Origin: Conidiobolus coronatus NRRL 28638
Lineage: Eukaryota > Entomophthoromycota > Entomophthoromycetes > Entomophthorales > Conidiobolaceae
DNA: 50,454 nt
NCBI GenBank assembly: GCA_001566745.1
Contig: KQ964419.1
Coordinates: forward strand, 423,154 to 473,607
Direction of reading: 5' to 3'
A model generated the notes under the pieces. It was not told where the DNA came from and made no database searches. It saw only the letters and a list, made by a program, of their open reading frames with translations. Below, in pieces: positions 46,286-50,454 of the stretch; position 1 is the first letter of the stretch, and every line of letters starts with the position of its first letter. The position numbers and the translations under genes are program-made.

Positions 46286-46876
46286 ATGAATCAAATAATA
46301 TCAATATCGCTAGTATATATAGCATCAATTATAATTGCGCAATATATTTCAGTTAATCACTTTTTGATGCTAAAGTTGAATTATCTGATGGTTATAAGTG
46401 CTGTTATATATACTCTTTATTATTTAAATTTTATAGGATTCACTCAGCCCAACATCAAGTTTGCTCAAAGATTTCAATATGCTGCTAATATCATAATATA
46501 CATTTACAAGCTGATATTAATTTCTTATCTAGTAGAGTATACTCATTGCTACTATGAGAAAAAACTTATGCTTGATACATTCATAAACTCAGGAGAGCTT
46601 GGTATAAAAAATTTAAAAGTATTCAGGTGGAGATGTTCAGGTGCATATAACGCAATTTCCGACTCTGATTTAAAATTGCTAATAAAAATATGGAAGGATG
46701 ACTTCAATAGTTTTACGATTTTTAGTTACTTTTCAGGACTTATTGGGACTTTTACATATAGCTTTAGTTCTTCTGGTAAAGGTGATAATGATGAAGACTG
46801 GTCAGGGGATATTGTTAGCTGTAGGTCATCTCACAAAGATCAAATTTTGGATTATATTAAGAAGCATAACTGGTAA
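46286..46876 (+). CDS. Hypothetical membrane protein, orphan
   Basis: Intronless frame of 196 residues from the ATG at 46286. Three hydrophobic segments are visible (about 4-22, 32-52 and 66-84). They are followed by a more polar region of about 110 residues with Cys88, Cys117 and Cys178, a KIWKDDFNSF stretch, a Ser-rich SFSSSGKGDNDEDWSGD segment and a charged end HKDQILDYIKKHNW. Codon choice is AT-rich, like the neighbouring genes. The mixed composition, with Trp, Cys and acidic clusters, is unlike the chance frames elsewhere in the window. I do not recognise a family. It could also be the last exon of a longer gene, but no upstream exon is evident. Confidence 0.45.
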   Translation: MNQIISISLVYIASIIIAQYISVNHFLMLKLNYLMVISAVIYTLYYLNFIGFTQPNIKFAQRFQYAANIIIYIYKLILISYLVEYTHCYYEKKLMLDTFINSGELGIKNLKVFRWRCSGAYNAISDSDLKLLIKIWKDDFNSFTIFSYFSGLIGTFTYSFSSSGKGDNDEDWSGDIVSCRSSHKDQILDYIKKHNW

Positions 46877-47279
46877 CTCATTCATATTTTAGAGTTTTTT
46901 ACTCTTATAATCAAATTTAGCAGCTTTTAATGTAATAGACTATAAATAAAAAATAAATGAATATTTAATTGTTTTGGTTAATACGAATTAACAAATAATA
47001 CCAATTTAAACTGCAGATTCAATGATAATAGGTCAAAAGATGATATATTTCAACGAGTATAAAAAAGATATAATAATTGATATATTGTAATATAAATGAA
47101 AAATACAAGTGTTACATATTTGTATATAAAAATATAAAGTAATAATAAAATATCCATGAGGAGGTAATAAAAAATCAATATTATAAATTATAATAGTATA
47201 AAAATGGTTAAAATGGATACAAGATTGTAAAACATATTTCATTAATAAAATATATCTAATCCATTATAATAAATGATAT
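46877..47279. other. Intergenic
   Basis: AT-rich. A 69-codon minus-strand frame at 47033-47242 is compositionally biased and not supported. Confidence 0.4.
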
Positions 47280-47352
47280 GCTGTCGTTGTGTAGTGGTTA
47301 TCACATCTGCTTTACACGCAGAAGGTCCTCGGTTCGATCCCGGGCGATAGCA
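47280..47352 (+). tRNA. tRNA-Val (anticodon UAC)
   Basis: A 73-nt cloverleaf without intron. The acceptor stem GCTGTCG pairs with CGATAGC (one G-T wobble), with discriminator A at 47352. The anticodon loop TTTACAC is closed by TCTGC/GCAGA and gives anticodon TAC, reading GTA valine codons. The internal A box (TAGTGGTTATC) and B box (GGTTCGATCCC) are intact, and a T6 run directly after (47353-47358) is a good RNA polymerase III terminator. Confidence 0.96.
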
Positions 47353-47358
47353 TTTTTT
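47353..47358 (+). terminator. RNA polymerase III terminator of tRNA-Val
   Basis: Run of six T immediately downstream of the tRNA, the standard Pol III stop signal. Confidence 0.85.
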
Positions 47359-47454
47359 AATTTTATGAGAAAGTAGGATTTTAATAAGGTATTTACAAAT
47401 ATGATAGTGTTATTTTAATAATTTTAATACATTTAATTTTATAATATTTAACTT

Positions 47455-48253
47455 CTAATATGGTGGGATTTTGAGAGGATGAGCTTCGGTTTTAGTTACA
47501 AACTTATAATAATCTAGCAATAAATCATCTCTACATATTGATTAGAGACACTTCAAGGTTTCTGCTAGCCAAAAGCTCTCCATAGAATCTAGTTGATTTA
47601 CTTTTCTATCAGTAATTTCGGTATTGTTGTATTCTGCAAAGCCTGACGGAGTTTTAGAATACTTGATGAATGCTTTGAATATCTTCTAAGCTTAGTCTCG
47701 ATACATAGGATTCTTAGTATAGCGCCATGAATAGAATATTGACTCAAATGACTCTGATCTAAGAATAAATATTTTGCGCTCGGGAATAAATGGGCTTGAT
47801 TCAAGTATAAAGACTGAATCTGGTGCCAATCGCGTCTTAGTTGAATTAATAAACTAGTTACCGGTTTCTGTGATCTTAGGCCCAAGATCCGAGCTTTCCT
47901 TAGCACTAAGAACAAAATCCTCATATTGAAGAAGCCCTTCCATAAATAAAGATAAATGGTCTACGATAGCTTCTTCTATTCCGTTTTTATCAGTCCTAAC
48001 AAAGTATTTCAATCCATAATTTCTAGCCTTACCAGAGTTTTGAAACCGTCAGCAGTCTCTAAATACATAAGCTTTAATTTTTCATCTCTCATCTTAGTTA
48101 ACATATAAGCTTTTATCAAATATTCCTAAAAATTATCACCTTCAGCTCCAAATCTAATTACCTTAGTATCAAAATTTTCAGTTTGTATATCTAGCATTAT
48201 TGGGTAAATTCCAATGCTTGGCTTCATTAATTTATCCAATCTATAAACCACAG
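47455..48253 (-). pseudogene. GH47 alpha-mannosidase pseudogene, 5'-truncated
   Basis: Degraded paralogue of the gene at 26583-28046. Readable blocks, in several frames, include YRLDKLMKPSIGIYPIM, FGAEGDNF (for FGAAGDSF), ADGFKTLVR, TLRSESFESIFYSWRYT-like sequence, MESFWLAETLKCL and TKTEAHPLKIP ending in TAG at 47455. There are several nonsense codons and frameshifts. The coding similarity stops at about 48253, where MITE copy 7 begins. Beyond the repeat (48500-48600) there is at most a faint trace of the next block. The Thr-Glu-Ala-His-Pro end and the C-terminal helix are the best preserved parts. Confidence 0.9.
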
Positions 48254-48495
48254 ATATGATTAATTCTAGTTAACTTGGTTCAAATATTGTATGAGCTCAG
48301 TCCAAAATTTTAATTTTTTTATAGCTGAGCTTTCATTGTGTATATTAATTATTTAATAGACAATTGCTGATAACACCATATTAAAATACTAAATTATTAA
48401 CTTTATCTAATAAAAGTTACTTTAAAATATGCTTTAAGCAACTAAAAATCAATAATATTGCAGATTTTCCTAGCTTTAGCTAGAATCTTTCATAT
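48254..48495 (+). repeat. MITE-like repeat, copy 7 (subfamily b)
   Basis: Left end ATATGATTAATTCTAGTTAA, right end the complement of ATATGAAAGATTCTAGCTAA. 242 bp with the subfamily-b interior (TTTTTTTATAGCTGAGC, then ATTATTTAATAGACAATTG). It abuts the truncated GH47 pseudogene. Confidence 0.85.
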
Positions 48496-50454
48496 ATAAA
48501 TATTCATTTATACTAAATTCAAAAAATTACTATAAGAGAAAAGATTTTAGATATTTTAAATTCATATAGTGTTAATGAGCTGATTTAACCCACATAGCAT
48601 CGAAATAGAGCTTATTAATTTATCTAAAATATTGAGATTACATTGATAAATTTCCTTGAGTAAATCTATTTAAAAAAAGGAACAATTAGAATTATATTTT
48701 TTGTTAAAAATCTTATCAGTATTAAGCTATATCATTATTCTGACTTTCCCCATATTCTTACCATAAAGTAACTGATTAATGTGACTATAATATTTTATTA
48801 TAATAATTCATTATAAAGTGTAGTTTTTTCTGTATAAAAATTGTAAAAACATTTGTTGTATATAAATCTCCATCTGACATGGACAAGATAAAATACATAT
48901 GATATAAAAAGTATACATTGCCATGCTTTAATAATATAACTGTGACTACATAAAATTACTTTCTACTTTGGTACTTATTAATAGCATGATAAAAATCTAT
49001 ACTAAACTAATCGATTTATAAACCTTAAAATTATTGATTTTATCAATTTACACAGAATAATTATTTGCAGAATCTAAACAAAAACTAGAAATAAATTAAA
49101 ACAATTTGAATTTAAATAAAATAAATTATTAAATTTATATTGTAAAATATAATTTTTTATATTATATTATATAACCTCTTTTTAGTAAATTTTAAATCTA
49201 ATTAGTTATATTATATATTATTAATGAAGGAATTTAATTAGTTTAACTGTAATGCTCTATATTATCATTTTTTAATAATAAAATGAAATTTGTATCATTA
49301 ATTAATTAAGTTTTATATTTAGTTATTTAAAGATGTTATTAGATTTTTATATTATATATCTGCAAGATACATTAATTACTATGTAAATATAAATGTGTTT
49401 TTATATAATTTGCAAAAAAAAGCGCTAATTTATTAGTCGATACATTATTGTTTTAAACCAATGATTTTTATTTAATTTACATAGATAAAGTAATAAAATT
49501 ATACAGAATTTTATAGAAATATAGAAATATTATTGAGTATTTGGCTTTTTAATCTTGCTTCCAAAAACATGCTAGTGATAAGACACTGTCTAGACTATGT
49601 TTGATTAATTTAATTATATTTGTGAAATATTATAGTCATTAAATTATGCCATTATTTAATAACTGTGCTTATATATTTCCTAGTATCGATATTAAACATG
49701 TTTAGAAATTAAGTTCTATTTAAAAATAATTTTTATAGATATTGATATTAAATATAGACCTAGATTTTAGTTTAATTACAAGTATTGTTAAGTAATGTTA
49801 TTTGGATATTTTCAAATTAGCACTACAAATAAACATTTCTTAATTAATACCTCGGACTCAAAATTAATTTTATTTATGCTTATTTCAATTTGCATATTTG
49901 GTGTATTAAATCATATTTCTAAATACCTTGTTTATTTTTAGCCAATATAAAAACCTCACTTAGCAATAGCGATTTTATCTTTGATTATATGATCTTTAAA
50001 ATACATTCACGTTTACTAATCATGAAATTAATTTTTAATTATTTGAGGCCATCACGTACTAATTTATTTTTAATATTAAGTTAATTAATGTATTTTAATA
50101 AGAATCTTATGTGGCAAATTATACTAATACCTATGGGTACTCGATATTCATAAAAATTAATGATATTTTATTATAACTTAATATTCTTGTATAAATAGTT
50201 TAAGGTACCTAAGGTATTAAATACTTACTTTCTTAATTATAGCGTATAAGATTAAACTGTACCTACCTCTATCATATAGTAGTATAAATATCTTATTAAG
50301 TTATTCATAAAATTTATTTTAAATTTTAATTATTATATATGTAATAAAATAATACAATTAAATAAATTGTAAAATTGAACGTTAAGCTAATAATTAATAA
50401 TTAATATTATAATAAAAACTTAATAATATAGTAGGTTATAATCTATTCATAAAA
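48496..50454. other. AT-rich tail of the window
   Basis: About 2 kb with long A/T tracts. No open frame, RNA gene or repeat copy is recognised. Base composition is among the most AT-rich of the window. Confidence 0.45.

Noticed and set aside
47598-47924. 108-codon minus-strand frame
   Set aside because: It is an out-of-frame reading of the GH47 pseudogene, not a separate gene.
48505-50454. Possible telomere or centromere-like AT tail
   Set aside because: No tandem repeat unit or telomeric motif is seen; it is only AT-rich.

Overview
The window looks like nuclear DNA of an AT-rich, early-diverging fungus. Evidence: spliceosomal introns of about 43-65 nt with GTAAGT/GTAAAT-type donors, a vacuolar ATPase subunit D with the fungal-type C-terminus, a mitochondrial small-subunit ribosomal protein (mS33/Rsm27) and a mitochondrial-type PPR protein, rhodopsin-like seven-helix receptors, and a multiplied family of Csr1/Sec14-like CRAL-TRIO proteins. 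Mitochondrial ribosome genes argue against microsporidia and anaerobic gut fungi. Base composition and the family expansions fit an entomophthoralean (Conidiobolus-like) fungus. That placement is inference, not something the sequence proves.

Layout. 1-9 kb is the housekeeping part: a kappa-class GST/DsbA-like oxidoreductase (+), then on the minus strand VMA8 (six exons), RSM27/mS33 (two exons), a decayed tRNA-Leu, a PPR protein and an AAAP amino acid transporter. 9-15 kb is a gene desert with an assembly gap. 15-24 kb holds an intact class A-like GPCR, a second, four-exon AAAP transporter, and a GPCR pseudogene with three +1 frameshifts. A secreted GH47 alpha-mannosidase lies at 26.6-28.0 kb. 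29.6-44.3 kb is a tandem minus-strand array of six Csr1/Sec14-like genes: four intact, one with a single frameshift, one missing its first exon. Five copies share a middle exon of exactly 100 nt. 44-50 kb contains an orphan membrane-protein ORF, a tRNA-Val(UAC), a GH47 pseudogene and a featureless AT-rich tail.

At least eight copies of a 225-270 bp MITE-like repeat with shared inverted ends are scattered through the window. They form two subfamilies that differ in the middle, and three of them directly abut broken genes. The overall picture is a small conserved block followed by accessory DNA in which transport, sensing, secretion and lipid-transfer families are locally duplicated and partly decayed.
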